64,000 bases of DNA from Roseiarcus sp963767245 (GTDB taxonomy: Bacteria > Pseudomonadota > Alphaproteobacteria > Rhizobiales > Beijerinckiaceae): positions 372,001 through 436,000 of the forward strand of contig CAVYDG010000013.1 in the NCBI GenBank assembly GCA_963767245.1, given 5' to 3'. Made by a program: the position numbers and the translations under genes. The notes beneath the pieces are model-generated. The model saw only the letters and a list, made by a program, of their open reading frames with translations. It did no database searches and had not been told where the DNA came from. The first letter of the stretch is position 1. Each line of letters opens with the position of its first letter. This document shows positions 25,499-36,719 of this stretch, in pieces.

Positions 25499-26941
25499 AT
25501 GACGATGGGGCATGATGATTTGAACGCGACGCGCCTTGGGGCGGAGCGCCGGGCGCCGCGCCTATCCCCCCGGATGCGGGCGGCGACAGCGAAGCTCATG
25601 CTCACGGCGATGGTCGCGCTTCTCTCCGCCGGCCAGGCCGCCGCCGAGGATGTCGCGCCACTCGTTTCGGCCGATCGCATAGAGGACGTCGCGTCGACCG
25701 GGGCCGACCCGTTTCCGGCCTTCGACGATTTCGCCTGGCGGGCATTTGTCGCGCTCAACTGGCCCTCGCTCGCCGACCCCGCTCAGCGCGGCGTCCCTGA
25801 TCGCGCGAAGGCGCTTGGCGATCCCGGCCCGCGCGTGTGGGAGACCTTCAAGGCGCGTTACGAGCTGTTCCAGGTCGGGCAGGACGGGCGCCCGACCGCG
25901 CCCGAGCCCTGGGCGACTTACGAAGCGCGCAACCCCTGCGGGCCTGGGGTCGACGGCCGGGCCAAGACGCTCGCGTCGTTCGAGCCGTTCCTGGATTTCA
26001 ACCAATCCGCCTTTCTTCCCGGCGTCGCCGCCAATCCCCTGGTGGCGCAGAACCGCACCTATACCCGCTATGAGGTGCGGCTCAACGAGCCCGAATATTC
26101 GGCGCTCGCGGCGAGCGGCTGGAGCCGGGGCGAAAGCTTGCCGGACGAGGCCCATCCGGCGCGTCTTCCCGCTGGTTCGATCGCCGTCAAGGCGGCGTGG
26201 CGCATTCTCACCGCAGCCGACACGCCGGCGATCCGGGCGCGCTATTACGTGGTTGAGAACGCCGAAGTCGTCGACGTCGCCCGGACGCTCGCCGCCGGGC
26301 GCGTGGTCTGTTCGAAAAGCGACGTCGCGCTGGTCGGCCTGCACGTCGTGATCAGGACGAAATACCGGCCGCAGGGGGTGTGGAGCACCTTCGAGCAGGT
26401 CGACAACGTCCCGCCGACCGGGACAGGCGAAGCGCGCGAGCCGGACGCCAAGGACGCCGGCGCGCCCTATTCCTTCTTCGACGCATCGAAACCGGACCTC
26501 GGCCTGTGGCCGACATTCGGCTCGCCGGCCACGCTTCCCGTCAGCCAGGATAATCCGCCCAAACTCGACCCGGCGCCGATGCAGGTGGTGCGCCGGCATC
26601 CGATCCATCCCTCGACCATGGCGTTGAACCGCGCCTATTGGGCGCTGCCGGGGATCAAGGGAACAGTGTGGGAGCATTACATGCTGGTCGCGGTCCAATG
26701 GCCGACCGTGACCCGTCCAGACGACCCGCAAAACAACGGCGTCTACTTTCCCGGGCTGACGCTCCCCCCGGACGCGCCGCACGAGAGCTACCAGACTGCG
26801 GACGCGCCCAAGGAGAATCTGGTCAACACGACGATCGAGAGTTACCTGCAGGACCCGCCGTCGAGTTGCATGGCCTGCCACCAGGCCGTCTCCAACGCGC
26901 TGGGGCGCGACTTCGTCGGCATTCTCGCCAGTTTTCGCTAG
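25499..26941 (+). CDS. Secreted single-heme cytochrome c-like protein
   Basis: About 480 residues, with an internal Sec signal beginning at MRAATAKLMLTAMVALLSAGQAAA. The only heme motif is C-terminal, SSCMACHQAVSNALG; the remainder is a large soluble domain (PFPAFDDFAWRAFVALNWPS, then HPIHPSTMALNRAYWALPG) shared by uncharacterised periplasmic proteins. Start choice is uncertain: ATG 25574 gives an ideal signal peptide, ATG 25499 is a longer option, and TTG 25469 a third. A CusF-like gene converges from the right. Confidence 0.8.
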   Translation: MTMGHDDLNATRLGAERRAPRLSPRMRAATAKLMLTAMVALLSAGQAAAEDVAPLVSADRIEDVASTGADPFPAFDDFAWRAFVALNWPSLADPAQRGVPDRAKALGDPGPRVWETFKARYELFQVGQDGRPTAPEPWATYEARNPCGPGVDGRAKTLASFEPFLDFNQSAFLPGVAANPLVAQNRTYTRYEVRLNEPEYSALAASGWSRGESLPDEAHPARLPAGSIAVKAAWRILTAADTPAIRARYYVVENAEVVDVARTLAAGRVVCSKSDVALVGLHVVIRTKYRPQGVWSTFEQVDNVPPTGTGEAREPDAKDAGAPYSFFDASKPDLGLWPTFGSPATLPVSQDNPPKLDPAPMQVVRRHPIHPSTMALNRAYWALPGIKGTVWEHYMLVAVQWPTVTRPDDPQNNGVYFPGLTLPPDAPHESYQTADAPKENLVNTTIESYLQDPPSSCMACHQAVSNALGRDFVGILASFR

Positions 26942-26952
26942 GGACGGAGACT

Positions 26953-27273
26953 TCACTGAGCCCGCGAGACAAGCCTCGCGTCGAGGACGACGTAATTGCC
27001 GCCGTCGAGCGTGAAGTCGATTGTATCGCCGGGCTTGAGGCCGCGGCTCACGTCGGGCGTCTGAACGCGGAACATCATTTCCATCGCCGGCATGCAGCCC
27101 ATGATGTCGTTATGGGCGAGCGTTACCCAACCGGTCCGGGGCTCGACCGCCTTGACGAGCCCGCGGCCATAAAAAATGCCCTGGGCCCCGGTCTCTTGAA
27201 CCTCAGCAGCGTCACTCGCCGCCAATCCGCAAACGATCAGGGGGAGCGCGAGCCGCAGCTTGGCGAATTGCAT
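26953..27273 (-). CDS. CusF-like periplasmic copper-binding protein
   Basis: 106 residues with a Sec signal (LRLALPLIVCGLAASDAAE) and a small OB-like domain. The CusF/CopK-like pattern is GRGLVKAVEPRTGWVTLAHNDIMGCMPAMEMMFRV: the His and the two Met around PAMEM match the Cu/Ag-binding residues of CusF. It could shuttle periplasmic copper. No CusA or CusB partner is adjacent. Confidence 0.85.
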   Translation of the reverse strand: MQFAKLRLALPLIVCGLAASDAAEVQETGAQGIFYGRGLVKAVEPRTGWVTLAHNDIMGCMPAMEMMFRVQTPDVSRGLKPGDTIDFTLDGGNYVVLDARLVSRAQ

Positions 27274-27347
27274 TTTCGCCCACCTCCCTGTGCTTCACGC
27301 CGAAATATCGCTCGGCGACGCGGCTGGCGCAAGCGGCGAAGCAAGGG

Positions 27348-27596
27348 TCACTCGCTCCGGTTGCCCGCTGGCAGCGGTTGCCTGAGCGCCACTCTCTGCA
27401 GTGAGCCAATCTGCACTCTCTCGACAACGATCCTATCGGGCAAAGCTGCGTCTGGGCCATCCTCGTACAGGGCGAGCGCGGCGCGCCCTGCTGCATCGTA
27501 ATCATCCGCCGTTCCAGCCCGGCTGGACACCAAGTAGATTGCCGGCTCTGCCGGAACGCCCTGACGATCGTCCGCGACTCGGGGTTTGTCCGCCAT
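27348..27596 (-). CDS. Hypothetical small protein
   Basis: 82 residues, no recognised domain, hydrophilic with a conserved-looking centre (AIYLVSSRAGTADDYDAAGRAALALYEDG). The ATG at 27596 is preceded on the minus strand by AAGGAAG at suitable spacing, which is the main support. An overlapping frame in another register (27212-27640) lacks such a site. Confidence 0.4.
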   Translation of the reverse strand: MADKPRVADDRQGVPAEPAIYLVSSRAGTADDYDAAGRAALALYEDGPDAALPDRIVVERVQIGSLQRVALRQPLPAGNRSE

Positions 27597-27983
27597 TTGC
27601 TTCCTTTCGAGGGTGAGCGCTTGGAACGTGTCTCACTCACGCGTTGTGGTAGTCGGCTTTCGTCTTATCGACGTATCCTTGGGTCGATCCGACGATGAAA
27701 CGGATGATCCCGGACAACAGGCGCGTGCACTCCTTTATTTCCTGGCCGCTCTATCACTTTCCCGTGAGGTCGAGATGTCTCATTACTATTGCAGAGCCTC
27801 ATTGCACTTATCTATTGGGTCGTAATACCCATGGGAGTATTGATAGCGCGGAGGAAACTGCCGTGGCGGGACGAAAAAGAGGCCGCCGCTATACAATTTC
27901 GTAAGGGTCCCGGAACCGCCCGCTTGCTCGAGTGATGCGACCGGCGTCAGGCGTGCGCCCGGACCAGGGAGATCGGCTGACCC
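27597..27983. other. Degraded intergenic region
   Basis: Nearly 390 bases without a supported gene. An imperfect palindrome AATACCCATGGGAGTATT is at 27826-27843, and a 13-codon frame behind a GGAGGAA site starts at GTG 27863. The adjacent kinase remnant suggests this is decayed sequence. Confidence 0.4.
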
Positions 27984-28463
27984 TCAATCCGTCCGGGAGT
28001 CCTCCTGAAACACAATCCTCAGACCCGGATTGTTGTCGGAGACCGAACAGGCAAGACCGTGCAGTTCGGCAACCGCGGCGACGAGACTGAGCCCAAGGCC
28101 GCTTCCCGGGGAAGATCTGGACGCGTCGCCGCGAAAGAACGGCTCGAGAAGTTTCGCCAGATCTTCCCGAGGGACGCCGGGTCCGTGATCGGCGACGGTC
28201 AATTTCAGTCCGGCCGACCCAAGTGTTCCTTCGATCTCGATGCCAACGCCGGGAGGCGTATGGGTGAGTGCGTTGTCGAGGCAATTGGCGATCATCTGGG
28301 TAAGGAGTTCCCGGTCGCCCTGTAGCGGCAGGGGCTCGTCGAGCCGCATGACCAGAGCCCGGCCCTGCTCTTCGGCGGTCGGGCGGAACGCATCGGCCAC
28401 GTCACGGGCAATCTCGGCGAGATCGAGAGCCTGGAAGCGCGCTCGCGGTTGACCGCCGGCCAA
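27984..28463 (-). pseudogene. Sensor histidine kinase, C-terminal remnant
   Basis: About 160 residues holding only the ATPase domain: N box NCLDNALTHTP, G1 VADHGPGVP, F box LEPFFRGDASR and G2 GSGLGLSLVAAVAE. The sensor, HAMP and phospho-acceptor His region are missing; a stop precedes the fragment at about 28476, and the DNA just upstream belongs to the divergent HiPIP gene. The first codon available is a TTG at 28463 without a clear ribosome binding site. A truncated, probably inactive gene. Confidence 0.75.
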
Positions 28464-28552
28464 TTTGGAAACATTCTAAATCAGTCGAGCGACTCGCGTC
28501 CAATGGGCCAGGCCGCTTCGTGACTTGGTCCTTTTGGCGCAGGAGGCGCTCG

Positions 28553-28816
28553 GTGAGCAAGGTTTGCCACAGTTCCGGCGTCAGCCGTCGCGCTGTCCTG
28601 TTTGCCGCCGCGGGGGCTGCGCCGCTTGTCGCGCTGAGCGGCGAAGCGCAGGCCAAACTGGCGATGGCCGCGGTCAAATATCAGGCCGATCCGAAGGACG
28701 GCAAGCAATGCGACGGGTGCGTCCAGTTCGTCGCCCCCAATTCCTGCAAGATGGTCGACGGCGACATCTCCCCGACCGGCTGGTGCCTTCTGTGGGTCAA
28801 GAAGCCGGCCGCCTGA
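28553..28816 (+). CDS. High-potential iron-sulfur protein (HiPIP)
   Basis: 87 residues. The N-terminus has twin Arg then a hydrophobic run (SRRAVLFAAAGAAPLVAL), consistent with Tat export, as needed for cofactor-loaded HiPIP. Mature part: KYQADPKDGKQCDGCVQF, NSCKMVDG and GWCLLWVKK supply the four cluster Cys. It is a periplasmic one-electron carrier using a 4Fe-4S cluster. GTG 28553 follows AGGAGG by 6 bases and is preferred over GTG 28520. Confidence 0.9.
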   Translation: MSKVCHSSGVSRRAVLFAAAGAAPLVALSGEAQAKLAMAAVKYQADPKDGKQCDGCVQFVAPNSCKMVDGDISPTGWCLLWVKKPAA

Positions 28817-28825
28817 GGAGCTCGA

Positions 28826-29230
28826 TCATTCGCGGCGGCCGAGCCGCGCCTCCGCCTCGATCTCGACCTTCATTTCGGGCTTGAGGAGCGCCGAGACGAC
28901 CACGATCGTCGCCGCCGGACGGATCGCGCCGAAGACTTCGCCCTGCACCTTCAGCACCGGCTCGCAGTAGGTCGGCGTCGGTGACGAAGGTGCGCAATCG
29001 CACGATATCGGCAAGCTCGCCGCCGGCTTCCTTCATCACTTCAGCGAGGGTTGCGTAGATGTTGCGGGTCTGCTCGGCGACGTCGTCGGGAATCGTCATC
29101 TTCGCGTAGTCGTATCCCGTCGTGCCGGCGATGAGCACCTCGTCGCCGCGAACAAGCGCGCGCGAATAACCGTAAGTCCGCTCGAACAGCGAGCCGGACG
29201 AAACGAGGCGGCGATCGGCGCGCCTTTCGC

Positions 29231-29234
<4 letters not shown>
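28826..29234 (-). pseudogene. RidA family protein, frameshifted
   Basis: The N-terminal ~90 residues (RALVRGDEVLIAGTTGYDY to DIVRLRTFVTDAD) and the C-terminal part (YCEPVLKVQGEVFGAIRPAA, TIVVVSALLKPEMKVEIEAE) lie in different frames. The join is at about 28970, where one extra base explains the shift. RidA proteins hydrolyse reactive enamine/imine intermediates. Its ATG overlaps the pccA stop (ATGA), so it was the last gene of the pccA transcript. Confidence 0.85.
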
Positions 29235-31234
<2,000 letters not shown>

Positions 31235-31365
31235 CGGCGCCCCAATCGGCGGAAAGCACAGGCTTTCCGCTCGGGCGTTCTATTGGAAGGCCGCGGGCGC
31301 GTAAACGCCCGTCGGGGGGCCCTGACACTGACAAATGGATCGACGAGCGGGGGCCGCGCGCGCGT

Positions 31366-31623
31366 TCAATAACAGACTTCGATCTCCCGCCCGGCGCCCT
31401 TCAGCCTGAGGCGCGTGCGCGAGATGTAGCAGCCAATAGCCGGCGCAAGGATCGGCCAGGCGAATGGCGGCCCAGGCCATGGATATCCGCTGAAACCAAA
31501 GTAGCCTGGGGCGACAGTCCAGGCGACTGGTTCGGGCGGGTATGCAAACGCCTCTGCCGCGGTTGGCGGAGAAAACGCGCCGAGCGCGAGGACGGCCACG
31601 AGCGAGGCTGCACGTTTCGGCAT
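31366..31623 (-). CDS. Small secreted hypothetical protein
   Basis: 85 residues: signal peptide (KRAASLVAVLALGAFSPPTAAEA) then an aromatic/Pro-rich stretch (YFGFSGYPWPGPPFAWP) and a C-terminal IGCYISRTRLRLKG with a final Cys-Tyr. Two Cys could form a disulfide. Such proteins are common in Rhizobiales and have no known function. ATG 31623 sits behind a GGAGGG sequence and is preferred over the start at 31659. Confidence 0.6.
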   Translation of the reverse strand: MPKRAASLVAVLALGAFSPPTAAEAFAYPPEPVAWTVAPGYFGFSGYPWPGPPFAWPILAPAIGCYISRTRLRLKGAGREIEVCY

Positions 31624-31719
31624 TGGGGGGAGACCCTCCTCGATCGCTGGCGGCCTCATGACACGCGCCGGGCCGGGCCGACCGTCAATCGATAATAGGA
31701 GTGACCGTGGGCCGCAAGG

Positions 31720-32160
31720 CTATCCGGTCGTCGCGGCAGGCGCCGCTCCGCCGGCGCCCGGCCAGCCGCCCGATGCGCGCGCCCTGCCCGCATCGAGGAA
31801 CCACTGCGGCACACTGCGCGCTTCGGATAAGACGGTCGCGAGCGCGGCCAAGGCTTCGAGCGACCTGCATTCATCGACACGGGTCAAAAGCCAGGAGGCC
31901 CGCTCTTCGCTGACTACGCCCGCAGGCTCGGACTGCCTGATGACATGCCGGGCGATCATCTCGACGAAGAATTTTCTCCATTCCGGCGCATTGTCCATGC
32001 CCGCCCGCGCGACGGCGAACAATTCGTCGGCCTCTTCCCGCGTCACGACGCCGCCGGCGAACACTTCCCGCCTCAGCCAGGCGACGTCCTGCGCGGTCAC
32101 CCGACGGCCGAGGATCATCGCGCTGATGATCGTGCGACTCCTGTCGATTGCGAAACCCAT
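31720..32160 (-). CDS. Hypothetical cytosolic helical protein
   Basis: About 146 residues from ATG 32160 (a longer frame reaches 32289). No domain is confidently recognised. The sequence has two similar helical units resembling EF-hand or TerB-like repeats: REVFAGGVVTREEADELFAV and PAGVVSEERASWLLTRVD. The length and composition look coding. Function unknown. Confidence 0.55.
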   Translation of the reverse strand: MGFAIDRSRTIISAMILGRRVTAQDVAWLRREVFAGGVVTREEADELFAVARAGMDNAPEWRKFFVEMIARHVIRQSEPAGVVSEERASWLLTRVDECRSLEALAALATVLSEARSVPQWFLDAGRARASGGWPGAGGAAPAATTG

Positions 32161-32451
32161 CCAACGCACCTGCTCTGCACTCGATCCGGCGGCTCGCGCG
32201 GGCCCGGCTCTGACGTTGGAGGCAACCTGCGCTCCAATATTTTCCGGCAGGTAAATCCGGCCGTAACGTAATGAAAAGCGTCGCGGCACAGTTAAGCTTC
32301 AGCAAAGCGGCATGGTAACGCGAAGATGAAGGCCTCGTTTACGAATGAGTAAAGAATGGCCCTTGGGTTCACGGGCTTTTCATTGGACTGCCGCCTCGCC
32401 GCGATTTAGCGTTGGTTTCGCTTTTGGAACGCACGATGAGGAGATTCGTTC

Positions 32452-32946
32452 ATGAAAACCGCGCTTTCCGCGGTCGCCGTGGCGGCCGTTCTCGCTTTTG
32501 CGCCGCTCGCCGGCGGGACCTTTGCCGCGGCTGACGATTTTGCGCAGCAGCAGAGTCGTTTCAGCGCGGAGGACCGCGCCGCCTTCCTCGACGCGCGGAT
32601 CGCCGCACTCAAGGCCGGTCTCCAGTTGAACGCCGACCAGGAGAAGAACTGGGCGCCGCTCGAAGCCGCAATGCGCGATCTGGCCAAGGAGCGCGCCGCC
32701 CGGATGGCCGCGTGGAGGGAGAGACGCGAGGACAATAGCGCCGAGGCGAGCGACATGAGCCCGATCGATCGCCTCACCCGCGCCTCGGAACGGTTGACCG
32801 CCCGCGCCGCCGATCTGCAGAAACTCGCAGCCGCGGCCAAGCCTCTCTACGACAGTCTCGACGACGGCCAGAAGCGCCGCTTCGCCGTCCTTTTCCGAGG
32901 ATCGATGGGCCGCGGCCAATGGCGGCACTGGCGCCGCGAGGGCTGA
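32452..32946 (+). CDS. LTXXQ (Spy/CpxP-like) periplasmic protein
   Basis: 164 residues: signal peptide to about residue 26 and a helical mature domain with LDARIAALKAGLQLNADQEKNWAPLEAAMRDLAKER, the LTxxQ-type pattern of Spy/CpxP-like proteins in a form common in Rhizobiales. Members are periplasmic chaperones or metal/envelope-stress proteins. ATG follows GAGGAGATTC. The two flanking intergenic regions hold no partner. Confidence 0.85.
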   Translation: MKTALSAVAVAAVLAFAPLAGGTFAAADDFAQQQSRFSAEDRAAFLDARIAALKAGLQLNADQEKNWAPLEAAMRDLAKERAARMAAWRERREDNSAEASDMSPIDRLTRASERLTARAADLQKLAAAAKPLYDSLDDGQKRRFAVLFRGSMGRGQWRHWRREG

Positions 32947-33116
32947 GGGCGCCTTAGCCCGCCGACTTCCTCTGGCGGCTCGCGCGGGAGCCAGCGGCGG
33001 GTTTGCCGCTCACTGGCGCTGGCGTCGTTGGGGGCGCGGCGTCTGTGGCAGGCCGCCCCCGAGTGTGTCACAATCGGCGCCCGGACCCCTGACGGGGCTG
33101 CGCAAAGGAGGAGTCG

Positions 33117-33254
33117 ATGGCGAAGGGCCAGCTGAGAGGCAGCAAAGAAGCCAAGAAACCAAAATCGGACAAACCAAAGAGTTCGGTGTCCGAATACAAG
33201 AAGTCGCAAGGCGCGACGGGTCAGGCTCTCAATCCGCCGGGCAAGAAATCCTGA
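33117..33254 (+). CDS. Small basic protein
   Basis: 45 residues, Lys-rich and without hydrophobic segments: MAKGQLRGSKEAKKPKSDK, then SVSEYKKSQGATGQALN and a final GKKS. Similar short MAKGQ-type proteins occur widely in Rhizobiales with no known role. AAAGGAGG lies 6 bases before the ATG, a near-perfect ribosome binding site. Confidence 0.65.
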   Translation: MAKGQLRGSKEAKKPKSDKPKSSVSEYKKSQGATGQALNPPGKKS

Positions 33255-33398
33255 ACGGAAAGTCCGGTCGCTCGCTCGCAGGGTCGGCGGCGAAGGACTG
33301 CGGGCGCCCGTAGCCGGAGCGCGGTGTGGGTGCGCCGCTCAGGTTGCCATCCAGCTCCATTTATGCTTCGTTATGGAGCTATTTTGGAGCGATTTTGT

Positions 33399-33629
33399 AT
33401 GAATCTTTCGATCAAAGGTGTGCCCGAGGAGCAGGTAGCGCTCCTCCGCGAGCGCGCCAAAGCCAATCATCGTTCGCTGCAGGGAGAGTTGCGCGCGTTG
33501 ATCGACGCGGCGATCAACGTTCAGCCGCGCAGGTTGTCGATCGAAGAAATAGTGGCGAAGGTCGGTAAGCTCCCGCTCCGGCGCCGCAACGAAGCGGCGC
33601 GGTTGATCCGCGAAGACCGTGACCGATAA
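33399..33629 (+). CDS. FitA-like ribbon-helix-helix antitoxin
   Basis: 76 residues. The N-terminus (MNLSIKGVPEEQVALLRERA, then NHRSLQGELRALIDAA) is a FitA/Arc-type ribbon-helix-helix DNA-binding domain, followed by a basic tail that would wrap the toxin. ATG 33399 is used instead of upstream in-frame starts because the family begins MxLxIKGVP. It overlaps the toxin start by 11 bases. Confidence 0.85.
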   Translation: MNLSIKGVPEEQVALLRERAKANHRSLQGELRALIDAAINVQPRRLSIEEIVAKVGKLPLRRRNEAARLIREDRDR

Positions 33630-34005
33630 AGTCGTCGACGCTTCCGCCATTGTCGCCTTGCTGTTCAACGAGCTAACGCGCGACGAGGTGGCCCGGCGCC
33701 TGAGCGGGTTTTCGCTACGCGCGCCGAATCTGATCCGATTTGAAGTGGCGAGCGCGTGCCTGAAGAAGATTAGAGCCGCGCCCCGGGAGCAGCAGGCGCT
33801 GCTGGACGCGTTCTCATTGCTCGACGATCTTTCAATTTCGCCGGACGCTGTCGATCTCGAGGGGGCGATCGATTTGGCGCAGCTTACGAAACTGTCATTG
33901 TACGACGCGAGCTATCTTTGGCTTGCCCGCGCGATCGGGGTCGAGCTCGTCACGCTTGACGACAAGCTTGCCCGCGCCGACGAAGCGCTGCGCGGTCGGC
34001 CATAA
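33619..34005 (+). CDS. PIN-domain toxin (VapC/FitB type)
   Basis: 128-residue PIN ribonuclease. Acidic residues of the active site: VVDASAIVALLF (Asp), LIRFEVASACL (Glu), LYDASYLWLA (Asp) and VTLDDKLARAD (Asp). GTG start inside the 3' end of the antitoxin gene. VapC toxins cleave tRNA or rRNA; the target is unknown. Confidence 0.88.
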   Translation: MTDKVVDASAIVALLFNELTRDEVARRLSGFSLRAPNLIRFEVASACLKKIRAAPREQQALLDAFSLLDDLSISPDAVDLEGAIDLAQLTKLSLYDASYLWLARAIGVELVTLDDKLARADEALRGRP

Positions 34006-34058
34006 GCGAAGCGGGCGCAAGGACTGAGCATCCGCCGCTGCTTACGGAGAGGACTCCC

Positions 34059-35591
34059 TCACAGCGGAATGTTGTCGTGCTTCTTCCACGGGTTCTCGAG
34101 CTTTTTGTTGCGCAGCATCGCCAGCACCCGCGACAGGCGCTTTCGCGTCGCGTGCGGCATGATGACTTCGTCGATATAGCCGCGCTCGGCGGCGACGAAA
34201 GGCGACAGGAAGGCGTCCTCGTATTCCTTGGTCCGCTCGGCGATCCTGGCCGGATTGTTGATGTCGGAGCGGAAGATGATCTCGACCGCCCCCTTCGCGC
34301 CCATCACCGCGATCTGCGCTGTCGGCCAGGCGAGGTTGATGTCGCCGCGCAAGTGCTTGGACGCCATGACGTCATAGGCGCCGCCGAACGCCTTGCGGGT
34401 GATCACGGTGACCTTGGGGACCGTCGCCTCGGCATAGGCGAACAGGAGCTTCGCGCCGTGCTTGATCAGGCCGCCGTATTCCTGCGCCGTGCCGGGCAGA
34501 AAGCCGGGCACATCGACGAAGGTGACGATCGGGATATTGAAGCAGTCGCAGAAGCGGACGAAGCGCGCCGCCTTGCGCGACGCGTCGCTGTCGAGGACGC
34601 CGGCGAGCGCGAGGGGCTGATTGGCGACGACGCCGACCGTCGACCCGTCGATGCGGGCGAAGCCGGTGACGATGTTCCTGGCGTGCGCCTCCTGGATCTC
34701 GAAGAAATCGCCCTCGTCGGCGACCTTGATGATCAATTCCTTGATGTCATAGGGCTTGTTGGGATTCTCGGGGATCAGCGTGTCGAGCGACATGTCGATC
34801 CGGTCGGGATCGTCGAAGCTCGGCAGTTCGGGCGGCCGCTCCAGATTGGAAGCCGGCAGGAAATCGATCAGCCGGCGCATCTGCAATAACGCCTCGACGT
34901 CGTTGTCGTAGGCGCGGTCGGCGATCGAGGAGCGCGTCGTGTGGACCTGCGCGCCGCCCAGTTCCTCGGCGGTGACGCTCTCGTTGGTCACCGTCTTCAC
35001 GACGTCGGGACCGGTCACGAACATATAGCTCGTGTCGCGCACCATGAAGATGAAGTCGGTCATCGCCGGCGAATAGACATCGCCGCCGGCGCACGGCCCC
35101 ATGATGACCGAGATCTGCGGAATGACGCCAGAGGCGAGCACGTTGCGCTGAAACACTTCGCCGTAGCCGCCGAGCGCCGCGACGCCCTCCTGGATGCGGG
35201 CGCCGCCGGCGTCGAACAGGCCGACGATCGGCGCGCGGTTCTTGACCGCCATGTCCTGGATCTTGGTGATCTTCTGGGCGTGGGTCTCGCTCAGCGAGCC
35301 GCCGAACACGGTGAAATCCTTGGCGAACACATAAACCGTGCGGCCGTTGACCGTGCCCCAGCCGGTGACCACGCCGTCGCCTGGGATTTTCGTCTTCTCC
35401 ATGCCGAAATCGTCGCAGCGGTGCTGGACGAACATGTCGAACTCCTCGAACGAATCGTGATCGAGCAGAAGCTCGATGCGCTCGCGCGCGGTGAGTTTGC
35501 CCTTGGCGTGCTGGGCCGAGATGCGCTGCTGGCCGCCGCCCAATCGGGCGCGGTCGCGGCGGGCGTCAAGGCGAGCGAGGATGTCTTTCAT
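34059..35591 (-). CDS. pccB: Propionyl-CoA carboxylase carboxyltransferase (beta) subunit
   Basis: 510-residue carboxyltransferase with the two crotonase-like halves: N-terminal GKLTARERIELLLDHDSFEE, KIQDMAVKNRAPIVGLFDAGGARIQEG and GPCAGGDVYSPAMTDFIFMV; C-terminal VTFVDVPGFLPGTAQE and KVTVITRKAFGGAYDVMASK. It transfers carboxyl from the biotin of PccA to propionyl-CoA. A FitAB-like module is convergent; pccA is on the same strand downstream. Confidence 0.95.
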   Translation of the reverse strand: MKDILARLDARRDRARLGGGQQRISAQHAKGKLTARERIELLLDHDSFEEFDMFVQHRCDDFGMEKTKIPGDGVVTGWGTVNGRTVYVFAKDFTVFGGSLSETHAQKITKIQDMAVKNRAPIVGLFDAGGARIQEGVAALGGYGEVFQRNVLASGVIPQISVIMGPCAGGDVYSPAMTDFIFMVRDTSYMFVTGPDVVKTVTNESVTAEELGGAQVHTTRSSIADRAYDNDVEALLQMRRLIDFLPASNLERPPELPSFDDPDRIDMSLDTLIPENPNKPYDIKELIIKVADEGDFFEIQEAHARNIVTGFARIDGSTVGVVANQPLALAGVLDSDASRKAARFVRFCDCFNIPIVTFVDVPGFLPGTAQEYGGLIKHGAKLLFAYAEATVPKVTVITRKAFGGAYDVMASKHLRGDINLAWPTAQIAVMGAKGAVEIIFRSDINNPARIAERTKEYEDAFLSPFVAAERGYIDEVIMPHATRKRLSRVLAMLRNKKLENPWKKHDNIPL

Positions 35592-35771
35592 TAGTGTGCC
35601 TGCTTCGCGCCAAATCGGCGAGGGGAAGTGGCCTTAACATGGCGGGCGGCTAGCTGAAACAGGCGCTCAAAGACCCGGTTGTAAAATCAGGCAGAAGGCG
35701 GATTACACGACTGGCTTTGCGTGTTTCGGTAGCATGCGCGATCGGCGCTGCGCGCTCTCAGCCGCCGGTGA

Positions 35772-35809
35772 GCAAACTCGCGGAACCTATGCCGGTTCCG
35801 CGAGTTTGC
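35772..35809 (+). promoter_or_regulatory. Perfect 16-bp hairpin just upstream of the fkbM start
   Basis: GCAAACTCGCGGAACC at 35772-35787 and its exact complement at 35794-35809 with a 6-base loop end 6 bases before ATG 35816. In mRNA this would be a very stable hairpin covering the place of the ribosome binding site. As DNA it could be an operator or a terminator-like relic; no T-run follows. Confidence 0.6.
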
Positions 35810-35815
35810 GGGTTC

Positions 35816-36719
35816 ATGGGAAACGTCGCCAACCTTATCTACGATCTCGGTTCTCACAATGGCCAGGACTCTGACTTCTATTTGAAGAAGGGGTTCACCG
35901 TCGTCGCGGTCGAAGCGAATCCGACGCTATGCGATGGCTTGAAGTTGCGCTTCAGCCGCGAGATCGCCGAGGGGCGTTACGTTCTCGTCGAGAAAGCGGT
36001 TGGAGAGCGTTTCGGCAAGGTGAAATTTTTCCTAAACACTGAACGCAGCATTTGGGGAACTACCGAATACAATCCCAGATATAAGGAACGCTCGAGCGCC
36101 AAGGTCTCTCCGAATTGGACAGAAATCGTTGTGCCGTCGATCCCGTTTTCATGGCTTACCGATCAATTCGGCGTCCCATATTATCTGAAGATCGACATCG
36201 AAGGCGCCGACGTCCTCTGCCTCGAGGACTTGATAATAGGAGGATCGGCCAAACTTCATTTCCATCGAGCGACAGCCGTTTCTGCCGGACCAACTCAAGG
36301 AATTGGCGCTACTCAAGGCATTGGGATACACGCGATTCAAAATCGTCGATCAGAAGGCGGTTATGCACGAACAGCCGCCACGGCCAGCGCGGGAAGGCAT
36401 GTACGTAGACCATAAATTCGAATTCGACGCTACCGGGCTTTTCGGCGAAGAAACGCCGGGGCCTTGGCTCAGCTACAGCAAGGCGATCGCCCGCAACGCT
36501 GCGGTCCAGGGTCAAAGCAAGGGCTTCGGCTTGTGGCGACGAACACCCGGCTTGAATAGGCTCAGAGACTCATGGGGCTCATGGTACGACTTCCACGCGG
36601 CGCTGCCGTTAACGACTGACGCGGCGGGCGTCGGGAGGAGCGAGGATGAGTCTCATCGGCTTCGAACTTCCAGCGAGAGAGCTTCCGAAGGGACGCGCGG
36701 CGACCTAAGCGCTGCGTAA
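35816..36719 (+). pseudogene. FkbM family methyltransferase, frameshifted
   Basis: The SAM-binding part is clear in the first frame (NLIYDLGSHNGQDSDFYLKKG, VVAVEANPTLCDGLKLRF, PYYLKIDIEGADVLCLEDL). At about 36255 the frame breaks; the next frame continues with FISIERQPFLPDQLKELALLKALGYTRFKIVDQK and runs to 36719. FkbM methyltransferases O-methylate sugars or polyketides, often in cell-surface loci. No such locus surrounds it. Confidence 0.8.

Noticed and set aside
25562..26956. A 464-residue frame opposite the cytochrome-like gene
   Set aside because: Antisense shadow; the plus-strand frame has a signal peptide and a heme motif.
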